A program made the translations under genes and the position numbers. Below, piece after piece: positions 7,743 to 17,187 of a stretch of 64,000 nucleotides of DNA. The stretch's first letter is position 1; each line of letters opens with the position of its first letter. Origin of the DNA: Acinetobacter courvalinii (GTDB lineage Bacteria > Pseudomonadota > Gammaproteobacteria > Pseudomonadales > Moraxellaceae); assembly GCF_014635545.1 (NCBI RefSeq), contig NZ_BMDA01000005.1, positions 62,001-126,000 of the forward strand, in the 5' to 3' direction. The notes beneath the pieces were generated by a model. The model saw nothing but the letters and a program-made list of their open reading frames with translations. It made no database searches and was not told where the DNA came from.

Positions 7743-9553
7743 CAGTGTTCCTCCATTGGTTTTAACTGCGTGCTATTCGGAATGGTCGGTGCTTCCAAAA
7801 CCTGCCCAGCGATTTGACGCTGCTTGTATTCAGAAATATGCTCACCTTGCAGGGTTGGCTTGGAAATAATATCCGGAATCAACAGAGCATTATGATCTTC
7901 GACTTCACCGCCATATTTGGTTTCAGGTAAATAACTCGGATCATAAGGCTGGACACTGATCGGACGACCCTGCGCATCATTTTTCAGAATGGTCTGGTTA
8001 TACAGGGCATGGTTCTGGATTTGCTGTGCCGTGGCTGTGGTATAGCTTTGGATAGGCGCAGCAAAGACTACATAGGCCATCAAGCTGGCCAGTAGAATAT
8101 AGATGGCCTTGTCATTGCGTTTGGGTGCAACTTCAGGCAAAGCCTGATATTCAGCATAAGCAGCTTCTTTCTGGTCTTGTTCCGGTGGTGTTGCACGCCA
8201 GAACAGAATAAAACCTACCCGCGTCAGCGCGATAATGCTGAGCAAGCTGACGATCAGGATCACCGCAATGATCCAGCCCTGATAAGGCGTTTCAGCTGTG
8301 GCTTGTAAAATAAAGACTTTGCCCAAGAAACCACTGAACGGTGGTAAACCTGCCAGCATTAATGCAATGATGAAAAAGCTGAAGGCAGCGGCTTTTTCCT
8401 GCTTGATTTTAGGTGCAACTTTTAGATGATCTTTGAAAGCACCCCGCTGTGAAGTGATCCAGCCACAGAACAGATAGAATGCTGCCCCGATCAAGGTACT
8501 GTGTACCAGATAATACAGTGCCGCTGCCCAAGCTTCGGTATTGAACATGGCAATCGCGATCAGCAGGGTACCTATTGACGATAACACCATAAAGCCGACA
8601 AAACGACGTAAGCGTTCTGCACCAATTGCACCGACCACCCCATACAATGAAGTAATCAAGCCAATAATCAGCAGGCAGTTCTTGAGAATACTCTGGGCCA
8701 TGACATCATCAAACACGGTCCCGTTGACCCGTAAGATCGCATAGATACCGACTTTAGTCATGATAGTGAACAGTGCGGCAACGGGGGTGCTGGCAACGGC
8801 ATAGGTTTTTGGCAACCAGAAGCCGACAGGCAGCATGGCAGCTTTAATACCAAATACCACAAACAGTAAAAAACCGCCTGCAATTGCAAGTTTATGCTGA
8901 TCACCATCCAGAGTCGGAACCAGACGCCCGACATCGGCCATATTCAGGCTACCCACACTGCCATAGATCATGCCTAAGCCGATCAGGAACAGGGCAGAGG
9001 CGAGCAGGTTAATGGTGACGTAGTGAATCCCCAGTTGAAACCGTGGACGGCCCTGACCATGTAACAGCAGCACATAAGATGCCATCAACAGGATTTCAAA
9101 GAATACGAATAAGTTAAACAAGTCGCCGGTGAGGAAGGCGCCCGCGATTCCCATCAGCAGGAAATGCACCATGGTATGGAAATAGCGTCCACGCGTGTCC
9201 CAGTTATCACTTGCAAACCAGATCACCGGTACCGCAAGCACGTAAGTCAGCACCAGCATAAAGGCAGAAAGTTGGTCCAGTACCAGTACAATGCCAAAAG
9301 GTGCAGACCATTCACTGAGTTGATATACCGTGATCTGTCCTGTGCTGGCAATCCCCAGATAGCTCACCGCGGTGATGAGCCCCAGAATTGCTGAGCCCAG
9401 ACTGATGCCGCGACGCCAAGGCTGGCGCCAATCTTGTTTTAACGAGCCTGAACCCGGGTTGCCGAGTAAGATCAATATAAAACTGGTAAAAGCCGGAATT
9501 AAGATACTGATAATCGGAGCATGAGCGTGCCAGAAATTATAAAAATCAAACAT
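7742..9553 (-). CDS. mrpD: Mrp Na+/H+ antiporter subunit D (complex I NuoL/M/N-like)
   Basis: A 603-residue polytopic membrane protein of the proton-conducting NADH dehydrogenase M/N family. Conserved features include LTGDLFNLFVFFEILLMASYVLL (about 140-165) with its buried Glu, and GIKAAMLPVGFWLPKTYAVASTPVAALF (about 235-265) with Lys and Pro typical of antiporter-like subunits. The roughly 100 residues after the last helix form a soluble tail, longer than in many MrpD proteins. It sits directly between mrpC and mrpE with one-base overlaps. Confidence 0.95.
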   Translation of the reverse strand: MFDFYNFWHAHAPIISILIPAFTSFILILLGNPGSGSLKQDWRQPWRRGISLGSAILGLITAVSYLGIASTGQITVYQLSEWSAPFGIVLVLDQLSAFMLVLTYVLAVPVIWFASDNWDTRGRYFHTMVHFLLMGIAGAFLTGDLFNLFVFFEILLMASYVLLLHGQGRPRFQLGIHYVTINLLASALFLIGLGMIYGSVGSLNMADVGRLVPTLDGDQHKLAIAGGFLLFVVFGIKAAMLPVGFWLPKTYAVASTPVAALFTIMTKVGIYAILRVNGTVFDDVMAQSILKNCLLIIGLITSLYGVVGAIGAERLRRFVGFMVLSSIGTLLIAIAMFNTEAWAAALYYLVHSTLIGAAFYLFCGWITSQRGAFKDHLKVAPKIKQEKAAAFSFFIIALMLAGLPPFSGFLGKVFILQATAETPYQGWIIAVILIVSLLSIIALTRVGFILFWRATPPEQDQKEAAYAEYQALPEVAPKRNDKAIYILLASLMAYVVFAAPIQSYTTATAQQIQNHALYNQTILKNDAQGRPISVQPYDPSYLPETKYGGEVEDHNALLIPDIISKPTLQGEHISEYKQRQIAGQVLEAPTIPNSTQLKPMEEH

Positions 9554-9921
9554 TATGGCTCATCCTCACGTGGGTCATAAGTCAAGGTGGGTTCTTCTTT
9601 GGAGTCGACATGATCAGTACCTGATTCATAGCGGCTACGTAAGGCAAGTTGCACAATAAATGCTGTGGTTGCAAAGCCAATGACAATGGCAGTCAAGACC
9701 AGTGCCTGCGGCAATGGATCAGTGACTTTAGTGGCTTGCGTCAAGACAGCAGGGGCATTGATTTGCAAGCGCCCCATTGCGAACAGGAACAGGTTGACTG
9801 CATAACCGATCATGGCAAGGCCAAGCACAACAGGAAAGGTTCTGGCACGCAGAATCAAATAAATACCTGTTGCGGTCAGTAAACCAATCCCTGAAGCGAG
9901 TAAAAATTCAATACTAACCAT
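9553..9921 (-). CDS. mrpC: Mrp Na+/H+ antiporter subunit C (NuoK-like)
   Basis: A NuoK-like subunit with three helices; VVLGLAMIGYAVNLFLFAMGRL and DPLPQALVLTAIVIGFATTAF are the hallmark segments. I chose the ATG at 9921 (start MVSIEFLLASG) because GGAG lies nine bases upstream. An in-frame GTG five codons earlier (9936) has no such support. The start overlaps the end of mrpA. The C-terminal 25 residues are acidic and hydrophilic. Confidence 0.93.
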   Translation of the reverse strand: MVSIEFLLASGIGLLTATGIYLILRARTFPVVLGLAMIGYAVNLFLFAMGRLQINAPAVLTQATKVTDPLPQALVLTAIVIGFATTAFIVQLALRSRYESGTDHVDSKEEPTLTYDPREDEP

Positions 9922-12766
9922 TTTCTTTATCTCCACTTGGGATCGGGCCTGACATACTGGAGTGACGTGAGTCCCCCAAGACCGAGATCAATAACATGGT
10001 GGCCCCTACAACAGTGATATAAACCCCTGTATCAAAGGCAACTGCCGATGCAAGATGCATTTTTCCGAGTAACGGTGCTTCTACATAAATATGCGCACTG
10101 GTCAGGAACGGGCGTGCCCAGAACCAGGCTGCAATACCGGTTAAACCGGCAATTGTTAAGCCTGAACCAATCCATAACTCATACAGACGGCCTGATTTGG
10201 CTTTGATCATCTGTTCGGTCTGGTCTTGTCCCAGCACGATGTACTGGATCACCAAGGCCATTGAGGTAATCAAGCCCGCGATGAAGCCGCCACCCGGCAG
10301 GTTGTGACCACGCATGAAAATATACACACTAACGACAAGCGCGAGTGGCAAGATCCATGACGCGGTAATACGTAGCATTAGTGGAGAAGGGTTGAAGCGA
10401 TAAGTCAGGCCTTGGGTCATGGTGGTACCATGCGCACGCATGCCATCCATCAAGCACAGCGCACCAATGGCTGCGATACCCAATACCGTGATTTCACCGA
10501 AGGTATCGAAGCCACGGAAATCCACCAGAATCACGTTCACCACATTTGATCCACCGCCAAGTGGAATCGCCTGTTGCATGAAGAACCATGAAATTGAATT
10601 GTGGTCGCGGGTCAGTAGCAGCCATGTAATCCAGCCAATACCCAAACCACCTACGATGGCCAGGGTTGCATCTCTCCAGCGGCGTGAACGACTCGATTCG
10701 TATGGTGTCAGTTGTGGCAGTAATGACAAGCTCATGAGCAGTAAAACCGTGGTCACGACATCTACCGTAATTTGCGTTAATGCCAGGTCAGGTGCAGACA
10801 GGGTCACGAACACCATGGTCACCACTAAACCAACCGCACCACTGATCAGTACTGCCTTGATTCGTTCATGATGGAACCACAGCATCATCCAGCAACCAGA
10901 GAACAACGTGAGCCATAACACGATCGCCACCCACGGCGCATGGGTCAGTTCTCGTGTCCCTGTGGTCAGTCCCTGATTCAACAGCGGCAGTGCCACCATG
11001 ACAATACTAAACAGGACGATCCAGAGCAGATAGCTTTGCAGAGAACCATTTTCTGTGGTCTGCTTCATGCGGCGACTGCTAAGCAGTAAATGTTTCAGGA
11101 ACAGATCGAACAGGATTCGGCCCTGAAATTTACCCAGATGCGGATCAAGGTCGATCTTGCGAATACGACCATCTTTTGCCAGTGCGAAATAGAACAGTGT
11201 CCCGCCAATCAAGGCAATCACACTCATCAGTAGCGGTGCATTCACCCCATGCCAAATCGCCAGATGCACACCTTCAAATTCAGGTTGAGCCAGACTGGCA
11301 CGTGTCACGCTATTCACTAGGGTGCCTGCGAGCAGGGCAGGGAGGATGCCGACCAAGATACACAAAGTCGCAAGGATGATTGCAGGTAAGCGCATACCTA
11401 ATGGTGGTTCATGCGCATCTTTATTTGGAACCTGTTTACCCAGCGGACCATCAAAGAACACACCATGAACCAGACGAATCGAATAACTCACTGCAAAAAT
11501 ACCGGCCAAGGTCGCAATGATCGCCGAGATCACCATGACTGGACCAGATAGATTCGCTAGTAACTCGGTAAAGAACATCTCTTTAGAGATGAAACCATTG
11601 GTGAGGGGCACGCCTGCCATAGACGCCGCCGTGATCATGGTCAAAGTTGCAGTGAATGGAAGTAGTTGCCAGACACCACTGAGCTTACGCAAGTCACGGG
11701 TGCCGGTTTCGTGGTCGATAATCCCTGCAATCATGAACAATGCCGCTTTAAAGGTGGCATGGTTGATGATATGGAATACTGCCGCTGCAACGGCAAGCGG
11801 TGAACCAATACCGAGCAGGCAGACAATCAAACCTAAATGGCTGATAGTCGAATAGGCCAGAAGTCCTTTCAGGTCTTCTTTGAAAATTGCAAAACCTGCG
11901 GCCATACACAAGGTGAATAGACCGACAAAGGTCACGATGTTGTGGTATAGCGCAGCACCGATAAAAATAGGCGCTAAACGGGCCAGCAGGAAAATCCCTG
12001 CCTTGACCATTGTTGCCGAATGCAGATAAGCCGAAACAGGCGTAGGTGCCGCCATGGCATTGGGTAACCAGAAGTGAAACGGGAACTGCGCACTTTTGGT
12101 AAAAGCCCCAAGTAAGATCAGCAATAAGGTCGGAACAAATAGCTCATGTTGCTGAATGGTATCTTTCATCAGCACCAGTTGGTCGATCTGATAAGTTCCG
12201 GTGATCTGACCCAGTAAGACAAAGCCCCCCAGCATTGCCAAACCACCCATTCCTGTAATGGTAAGTGCCATACGGGCACCACGCTGGGCCGCATCATACT
12301 GACTCCAGTAACCGACCAGCAGGAAAGAGGAAATACTGGTTAACTCCCAAAACACCAATAACAGGATCAGGTTGTTGGAGAGCGAAATCCCCAGCATGGC
12401 TGCCATAAACAGCATTAATAATTGATAGAGTTTACTGAGCGAGTTTTTCGGGCTGAGATAATAATAGGCATAAATATAAATGAGTGTGCCGATACCGCTA
12501 ATCAGCAGACCAAACAATAAACCTAATGCATCCAGGCGAAAACTAAGATTGATCCCAAGCTGCGGAAGCCAGTCCCAGCTTTGTTGCAGGGTATTGCCCT
12601 GAAGAACCGTTTCTGCCTGAGTAAGAAGTAAAATAAAACAGCTAAGGCTGATGCCAATCGCCCCAAGTGCCGTCACGCCCCGTGAAATACGTTGCAATTG
12701 TGAGACAAGGGTGGTGCCGAGTATGAGCGGTAATAGGATAATAATCGGTAGCACACTGGTATCCAT
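9914..12766 (-). CDS. mrpA: Mrp Na+/H+ antiporter, fused subunits A and B
   Basis: This 950-residue protein is the first gene of the operon. Residues about 1-500 are the NuoL-like proton channel (LLVFWELTSISSFLLVGYW, FHFWLPNAMAAPTPVSAYLHSATMVKAGIFLLAR). The middle carries the MrpA-specific hydrophobic extension (VLISGAVGLVVTMVFVTLSAPDLALTQITVDVV and the following FRGFDTFGEITVLGIAAIG). Residues about 800-930 are a full MrpB domain (FMRGHNLPGGGFIAGL). Such A+B fusions are known from Pha-type antiporters of Gram-negative bacteria, and no separate mrpB is present. The operon order is AB-C-D-E-F-G, all overlapping or within 11 bases. Likely role: Na+ extrusion and pH homeostasis. Confidence 0.95.
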   Translation of the reverse strand: MDTSVLPIIILLPLILGTTLVSQLQRISRGVTALGAIGISLSCFILLLTQAETVLQGNTLQQSWDWLPQLGINLSFRLDALGLLFGLLISGIGTLIYIYAYYYLSPKNSLSKLYQLLMLFMAAMLGISLSNNLILLLVFWELTSISSFLLVGYWSQYDAAQRGARMALTITGMGGLAMLGGFVLLGQITGTYQIDQLVLMKDTIQQHELFVPTLLLILLGAFTKSAQFPFHFWLPNAMAAPTPVSAYLHSATMVKAGIFLLARLAPIFIGAALYHNIVTFVGLFTLCMAAGFAIFKEDLKGLLAYSTISHLGLIVCLLGIGSPLAVAAAVFHIINHATFKAALFMIAGIIDHETGTRDLRKLSGVWQLLPFTATLTMITAASMAGVPLTNGFISKEMFFTELLANLSGPVMVISAIIATLAGIFAVSYSIRLVHGVFFDGPLGKQVPNKDAHEPPLGMRLPAIILATLCILVGILPALLAGTLVNSVTRASLAQPEFEGVHLAIWHGVNAPLLMSVIALIGGTLFYFALAKDGRIRKIDLDPHLGKFQGRILFDLFLKHLLLSSRRMKQTTENGSLQSYLLWIVLFSIVMVALPLLNQGLTTGTRELTHAPWVAIVLWLTLFSGCWMMLWFHHERIKAVLISGAVGLVVTMVFVTLSAPDLALTQITVDVVTTVLLLMSLSLLPQLTPYESSRSRRWRDATLAIVGGLGIGWITWLLLTRDHNSISWFFMQQAIPLGGGSNVVNVILVDFRGFDTFGEITVLGIAAIGALCLMDGMRAHGTTMTQGLTYRFNPSPLMLRITASWILPLALVVSVYIFMRGHNLPGGGFIAGLITSMALVIQYIVLGQDQTEQMIKAKSGRLYELWIGSGLTIAGLTGIAAWFWARPFLTSAHIYVEAPLLGKMHLASAVAFDTGVYITVVGATMLLISVLGDSRHSSMSGPIPSGDKENG

Positions 12767-13016
12767 GTCGATGATTTAGGTCGAGACCTAAGGGTGAATT
12801 TTTTTCAAGACTTACAGGCACTCAAAGAGAATACCAAAAACTTTAAATCTTGAAGCCCAATCAAGTTAACGGAGGCAGCAAGTTGTATTGCACAACTTGA
12901 AAATAAAAAATGAGATTTATTTTACTATAAAACATCAATAAAAATCTGATGTTATTACATGAAAATAACAACACTTTTTGTTCTAAAGCACAGCCTTTTC
13001 CAGTGTGGGCAATCGA
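12767..13016. other. Intergenic region holding the mrp promoter
   Basis: 250 AT-rich bases lie between the start of mrpA and the stop of the ATPase gene, both on the minus strand. Two dyads stand out: CAAGTTGT/ACAACTTG (12879-12899, five-base spacer) and AACATCA/TGATGTT (12931-12953). The first could be an operator, the second part of the ATPase-gene terminator. I cannot assign either with confidence and see no gene. Confidence 0.4.
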
Positions 13017-14399
13017 TTAAAGCGGGCTCTCCTGCGGGGTGTCATCGATCTTGAGCAAGTGAATTAAATCGCTCTTTTCCTGTTCATTCAGACCCTGAAT
13101 CTGATGAAATAACTCATCGACTTTGTTCGATAAAGGATCAGCCTGCAGGACATTTTGCTGTTCGACTGAACTCATCTCTTGTGTTTGTGCCAGCTCTTGA
13201 TACAGGTCGGAAAGCTGCTGTTGGGAGGCTTCCAGATCAATTTCATAAATGCCTTTCTGATCCAGTTTCAGGCATTGATATTGCGCTGCATGCTCAAGTA
13301 AGGCATCACGGTTGCCTGTGCTAATAATTTGCAGGCGAGGGAATGCCTGATGTAAGCGGGCCAGAATCTCAGCACACATATGTTGGTCGAGCTGGTGATC
13401 AATCTGGTCAATAAGCAAAATGCCTTCACCTTCCAGACAGGGATTAAAACAGTGCTGGTTCAATAGACACAATCGTCGGCTAATATCGCCCACCAGTGCA
13501 ATCCAGGCTTTCATTGAGGCAGACAGCAGTTGAAAGGGCAGGGTCTGTTCCTGATAGCGCACCATTAACTGCAGTTTGGGTACGTATTGAATATAAATAT
13601 CATTCAGTTCGGGAAAAACGGTTTGCAGACTGCTTTTCAAGGCATACAAATTCGGTGCAGACAGCTGTTTAGGATGATTGACCAGTTCCTGCTGCAATTC
13701 TTGCAAAATTTCTGACTGGTTTTGCTGATTAAAATCATTGCCCATTAAACGCCGGACTATGTGAGCCGAATGCGCATTCTCTACATCACTGATTTCACGC
13801 AACCATTCAAAAAAACGTGCAAAAGTGGTGTAAGGAATTGCAGTCAGATCATAGGCAGCAATCTCCTGCAAAGTCCCCGGTGTATTCTTACTTTGTAAAT
13901 TAATATCTTGTACAAAGCGTTCAGCCGGATAGTAGGCAATCAGCGGCAAGCCGAGGAGCGGGTCCTGCTGATTGGTTTTCTGATACAGCGTAACCAGCTG
14001 GTCGAGTTGCTGGGTTTCCACCTGACTGATGCCAACACCTTGGGCATTAAAGGTTTTATACAACTTCCACATGCAGGTCTGGGTATCGGCGATCTGGGCG
14101 GTGCTACTTTCCGGTAAGGCCGCATTCAGCTCGCTGCTCATGCGGACATGCATCTGGATTTTGGCTTGTAATCTATTTAACAGGATGTCCTGATCGGCAA
14201 TCACCACCCCTGCAGTACGTATATCTTTATAACGTGCAGAAAACCAGGTCAGGCTTTGGTAGATATTTTTTAAAATGGTGCTTTTACCGGTGGCCTGATC
14301 ACCCAAAATCAGGGTGATGGGCTGCTGTTCAGGATAGAAATCGACTTTCAGATCCCGAAACATGCCGATATGTTTAAAAAGAACCGATTCAAGTTGCAT
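13017..14399 (-). CDS. P-loop ATPase of the SMC/RecF/OLD-like class, degenerate motifs
   Basis: A 460-residue cytoplasmic ATPase with an ABC/SMC-type layout. Walker A GDQATGKS is at residues 33-40. A conserved YYPAERFV (156-163) is followed by a helical middle region, the signature-like LLSASMKAWIALVGDISRRL (291-310) and Walker B ILLIDQID (327-334). Compared with relatives that read LSDG, LIDEID and TTHS, this protein has LSAS, LIDQID (Gln332, codon at 13404-13406) and STGN (360-363). The catalytic Glu and switch His therefore appear to be missing while the nucleotide-binding loop is intact. The C-terminal 75 residues are Gln/Glu-rich and possibly coiled coil. No TOPRIM or other nuclease motif is visible. 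It starts 24 bases after a UvrD-like helicase on the same strand. Its function is unknown. Confidence 0.85.
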   Translation of the reverse strand: MQLESVLFKHIGMFRDLKVDFYPEQQPITLILGDQATGKSTILKNIYQSLTWFSARYKDIRTAGVVIADQDILLNRLQAKIQMHVRMSSELNAALPESSTAQIADTQTCMWKLYKTFNAQGVGISQVETQQLDQLVTLYQKTNQQDPLLGLPLIAYYPAERFVQDINLQSKNTPGTLQEIAAYDLTAIPYTTFARFFEWLREISDVENAHSAHIVRRLMGNDFNQQNQSEILQELQQELVNHPKQLSAPNLYALKSSLQTVFPELNDIYIQYVPKLQLMVRYQEQTLPFQLLSASMKAWIALVGDISRRLCLLNQHCFNPCLEGEGILLIDQIDHQLDQHMCAEILARLHQAFPRLQIISTGNRDALLEHAAQYQCLKLDQKGIYEIDLEASQQQLSDLYQELAQTQEMSSVEQQNVLQADPLSNKVDELFHQIQGLNEQEKSDLIHLLKIDDTPQESPL

Positions 14400-14423
14400 A
14401 AGCTGACCTCAATCTTGAGCGCT

Positions 14424-15926
14424 TTAACCTGCGGACTGACGAAGACTTGCGGGCGCTCGCTGTTTTAATTGTTGTATTAAGTCGTATAAATGATGAATAT
14501 TTAAACTTACTTTAGCACGCGTGCAGGCCACGTAAAGTAGTCTTAACTCTTCATCTGTAATTTTATGTTCCATTCCATTTATTTTAAACTGGTAGTCATC
14601 TTCGATATGAACACGGTTCCACTCCAGTCCTTTGGCTTTATGGGCCGTCGAGATGACATAATCTGCCTGCTCAATCGGCGTGATTTTTGCCAGTGCCCGT
14701 TTTAGTGGATCGGTACCATGATCATCGACCAGCTTGACTAAAGGCTTGATATCACTGCCATCATTGGTTTCACAATACTCATGCACATCATGCCATGAAT
14801 TAAACCAAGCCAGTTCAGGCACGTCGGTGATGCGTTTACCTTGTTTCAGCAAACTGGCAGCATCGACAAAGCGGCTGAGTTTTTGATGATCGGCTTGCAG
14901 GCTGACTTTATCCCCATGCACCAGACCCGAAAGCAGTAACTCCATGGCACGGGCATTGGTCCGGCACAGGATCGCATCCCGCATTTTGGTGTGTGGCTTG
15001 TTGACGACACTCGATTTAACATTGGGATTACCGAGTAAGGGCACGGTTTCATTCAATGCGCCCAGCAAGCTATTGGCCACATCGGCAATCGCGTCACCAA
15101 AACGGAACGAGGTGGTGAGACGACTTTCTGGTAAGGGCATTTGCTGCATGGCATTGATTGCACCACGCCATGCATAGATTTGCTGATGGGCATCACCGAC
15201 ATAAATCACCTGAGTGCTTTTTTGACGGAGCAAAATGCCCAGCATCAATGGATCGGCATCCTGTGCTTCATCAAACAGCACATAGTCTGCAGGAATATTC
15301 GGTTCCGATAAGGCCCATAGTTTCAGGTAAATATCATGCCCAATGCCCGCCTGATGATTGGGATCAATCGATTCCAGCCAACGACGTTCTACCGCAGGGT
15401 AGAGGTGTTGCTGTAAAGCTTCTATGTCATCCAGATGTAACCAGCTCGGTGCCTGAATATGACGTGGGGCCGGATATTGGGAACTGGTCGAACAAAAATA
15501 GCTGACCGCATTGGCCACCAGACTGGCCAGACGGCTGGGCATCAGGACATATTTTTCATAACGTCCACCCATCAAGCGGCGCAGCGTAATGGGCTCCAGA
15601 CGATATTCTTTGGCAATAAAACTTGGGCTGAGACGGGGTAGACGTAACTTGTCGGTGACTCCACGTGGAACACTGCGAAATGCCAGTGAGTGGAAGGTGC
15701 GGCAGTTTACGTTGCCATGAAATTTATTTTGTGCTTCTGAAGCAATCGCCTTGTTAAAGGCCAGATACATACCACGCCGTTCAGGCATAGCATCACTGAT
15801 CATTTGCAAAGTCGTGGTTTTACCTGTGCCAGCATACGCAATCACTTTAAAAGACTGGCCTAAACGGGCATTGTCTATGGCAATAGCTTGCTCATAGGTG
15901 GCTTTTGGTTTTTCTATATTTGACAC
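14424..15926 (-). CDS. UvrD/Rep-family superfamily 1 helicase
   Basis: A 500-residue SF1 DNA helicase. Motif I is AYAGTGKTTTL (30-40), motif Ia region YLAFNKAIASEA, motif II LFDEAQD (217-223) and motif III VGDAHQQIYAWRGA (243-256). Motif V/VI segments are STAHKAKGLEW and LLYVACTRAK near the C-terminus. It is much shorter than UvrD, Rep or PcrA (about 670-730), and the arrangement recalls the compact FBH1-like subgroup. It begins nine bases after hisIE and is followed by the ATPase gene, so the three are probably co-transcribed. Helicase activity is expected; the DNA substrate and pathway are not evident. Confidence 0.88.
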   Translation of the reverse strand: MSNIEKPKATYEQAIAIDNARLGQSFKVIAYAGTGKTTTLQMISDAMPERRGMYLAFNKAIASEAQNKFHGNVNCRTFHSLAFRSVPRGVTDKLRLPRLSPSFIAKEYRLEPITLRRLMGGRYEKYVLMPSRLASLVANAVSYFCSTSSQYPAPRHIQAPSWLHLDDIEALQQHLYPAVERRWLESIDPNHQAGIGHDIYLKLWALSEPNIPADYVLFDEAQDADPLMLGILLRQKSTQVIYVGDAHQQIYAWRGAINAMQQMPLPESRLTTSFRFGDAIADVANSLLGALNETVPLLGNPNVKSSVVNKPHTKMRDAILCRTNARAMELLLSGLVHGDKVSLQADHQKLSRFVDAASLLKQGKRITDVPELAWFNSWHDVHEYCETNDGSDIKPLVKLVDDHGTDPLKRALAKITPIEQADYVISTAHKAKGLEWNRVHIEDDYQFKINGMEHKITDEELRLLYVACTRAKVSLNIHHLYDLIQQLKQRAPASLRQSAG

Positions 15927-15935
15927 AGGCTCTAT

Positions 15936-16703
15936 TTACGCTTCTTGACTACGGTTCGCTTTTTCAACTAAACCAGACAAACCTTGGCGACGTGCCAGCT
16001 CATCCAGTACCACTTGCGGATCAAGGTCGAAATAACCCAGCATCACAATACTGTGGAACCAGAGATCGGCGACTTCATAAACCAGATCGTGTTTATTTTC
16101 CAGTGAGGCATGTACTGCATAATCTTTGGCAGCGATAATGCTTTCGACACTTTCCTCACCGACTTTTTCTAAAATTTTATTGATGCCTTTTTTGTACAGG
16201 CTAGCCACATAAGAGTTGTCGGCTTTGGCATGCTTACGCTCCTGCATGAGGCGGCCGAGATAAGCAAGCACATCCACCTGTTCATTTTGCACCTGATCAT
16301 GCGCTTCAACTTTTGCCGATGCGCCATAAATCGCCGTCGGATCTTTGAGTTGGGCATCTACGATTTCCCAGCCTTGTGGGGTGAGTTTGCGATAGAAGCA
16401 CGATTCACGGCCGGTGTGACAGGCAATGCCACCATGCTGTTCAATTTGTAGAATGATGACATCGGCATCGCAATCGAGACGAATTTCATGCACGGTTTGA
16501 AAGTGCCCTGACTCTTCGCCTTTGTGCCAGAGTTTTTGACGTGAACGCGAGTAATACACCGCCTGATTTTTTTCCGCAGTCAGTTGTAATGCCTCACGAT
16601 TCATCCACGCAACCATTAACACTCGACCTGTTTGATGATGTTGTGCAATGGCAGGAACAAGACCATTGGAATCAAATTTAACTTCATCTAACCAGTTTGA
16701 CAT
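15936..16703 (-). CDS. hisI: Bifunctional phosphoribosyl-AMP cyclohydrolase / phosphoribosyl-ATP pyrophosphatase
   Basis: A HisIE fusion catalysing steps two and three of histidine biosynthesis. The N-terminal cyclohydrolase domain (about 1-120) includes [22 protein letters not shown], with the Asp and Cys ligands for Mg2+ and Zn2+. The C-terminal pyrophosphatase domain (about 143-255) includes the MazG-like [15 protein letters not shown] and [13 protein letters not shown]. The total of 255 residues is a little longer than E. coli HisIE. Its position directly upstream of a helicase gene does not suggest a shared pathway and may only provide a promoter. Confidence 0.95.
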   Translation of the reverse strand: MSNWLDEVKFDSNGLVPAIAQHHQTGRVLMVAWMNREALQLTAEKNQAVYYSRSRQKLWHKGEESGHFQTVHEIRLDCDADVIILQIEQHGGIACHTGRESCFYRKLTPQGWEIVDAQLKDPTAIYGASAKVEAHDQVQNEQVDVLAYLGRLMQERKHAKADNSYVASLYKKGINKILEKVGEESVESIIAAKDYAVHASLENKHDLVYEVADLWFHSIVMLGYFDLDPQVVLDELARRQGLSGLVEKANRSQEA

Positions 16704-16794
16704 GAGTGAAAATCCATTGGGTGGAAAGCAGCTAGTGTAGCGTTTGTGGCTGGGGTTGGCTATGCTTGCAGGCTAAAAAATCGCGGATAGGGCA

Positions 16795-17175
16795 TTAAAG
16801 AGTGTTCGATATTTCAATCAGATTCTGATCCGGATCACGGAAATAAATCGAAAGGATTTTTCCCATTGCACCTGTTCTTTGTACAGGACCTTCAATGATT
16901 TCAATCTGCTGGGCCTGAAGATGTGCAATCACCTCATTGAGTGGCGTTTCCGCAATAAAACATAAATCAGCTGAACCTGGCGTTGGGTGAAGAGCTTTAG
17001 GTTCAAACGCTTTGCCTGCTTGATGCAGGTTAATTTTTTGATGACCAAATTGTAGCGCCTTGCGGTTGTCACCGAAAACAATGATTTCAAAATTCAGGGC
17101 TGATTGATAGAACTTACACGTTGTCTCAATATCGGCAACGGTCAGAACCAGATGGTCTAAATGACTAATTTTCAT
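16795..17175 (-). CDS. VOC-superfamily (glyoxalase/dioxygenase fold) protein
   Basis: A 126-residue metalloprotein with two beta-alpha-beta-beta-beta modules. It opens [23 protein letters not shown], giving a likely metal-ligand His at residue 8, and ends [14 protein letters not shown] with the usual C-terminal metal-ligand Glu. Relatives are often annotated as virulence-associated or lactoylglutathione-lyase-like proteins; the substrate cannot be told from sequence. It lies 12 bases after the flavin monooxygenase, so the two form an operon. Confidence 0.85.
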   Translation of the reverse strand: MKISHLDHLVLTVADIETTCKFYQSALNFEIIVFGDNRKALQFGHQKINLHQAGKAFEPKALHPTPGSADLCFIAETPLNEVIAHLQAQQIEIIEGPVQRTGAMGKILSIYFRDPDQNLIEISNTL

Positions 17176-17187
17176 ATTTCACTACAC

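Noticed and set aside
13017-15926. Calling the ATPase/helicase pair a Gabija defence system
   Set aside because: No TOPRIM nuclease region is visible in the ATPase, its catalytic motifs are altered, and the location is core chromosome behind hisIE. The resemblance is reported only as a lead.
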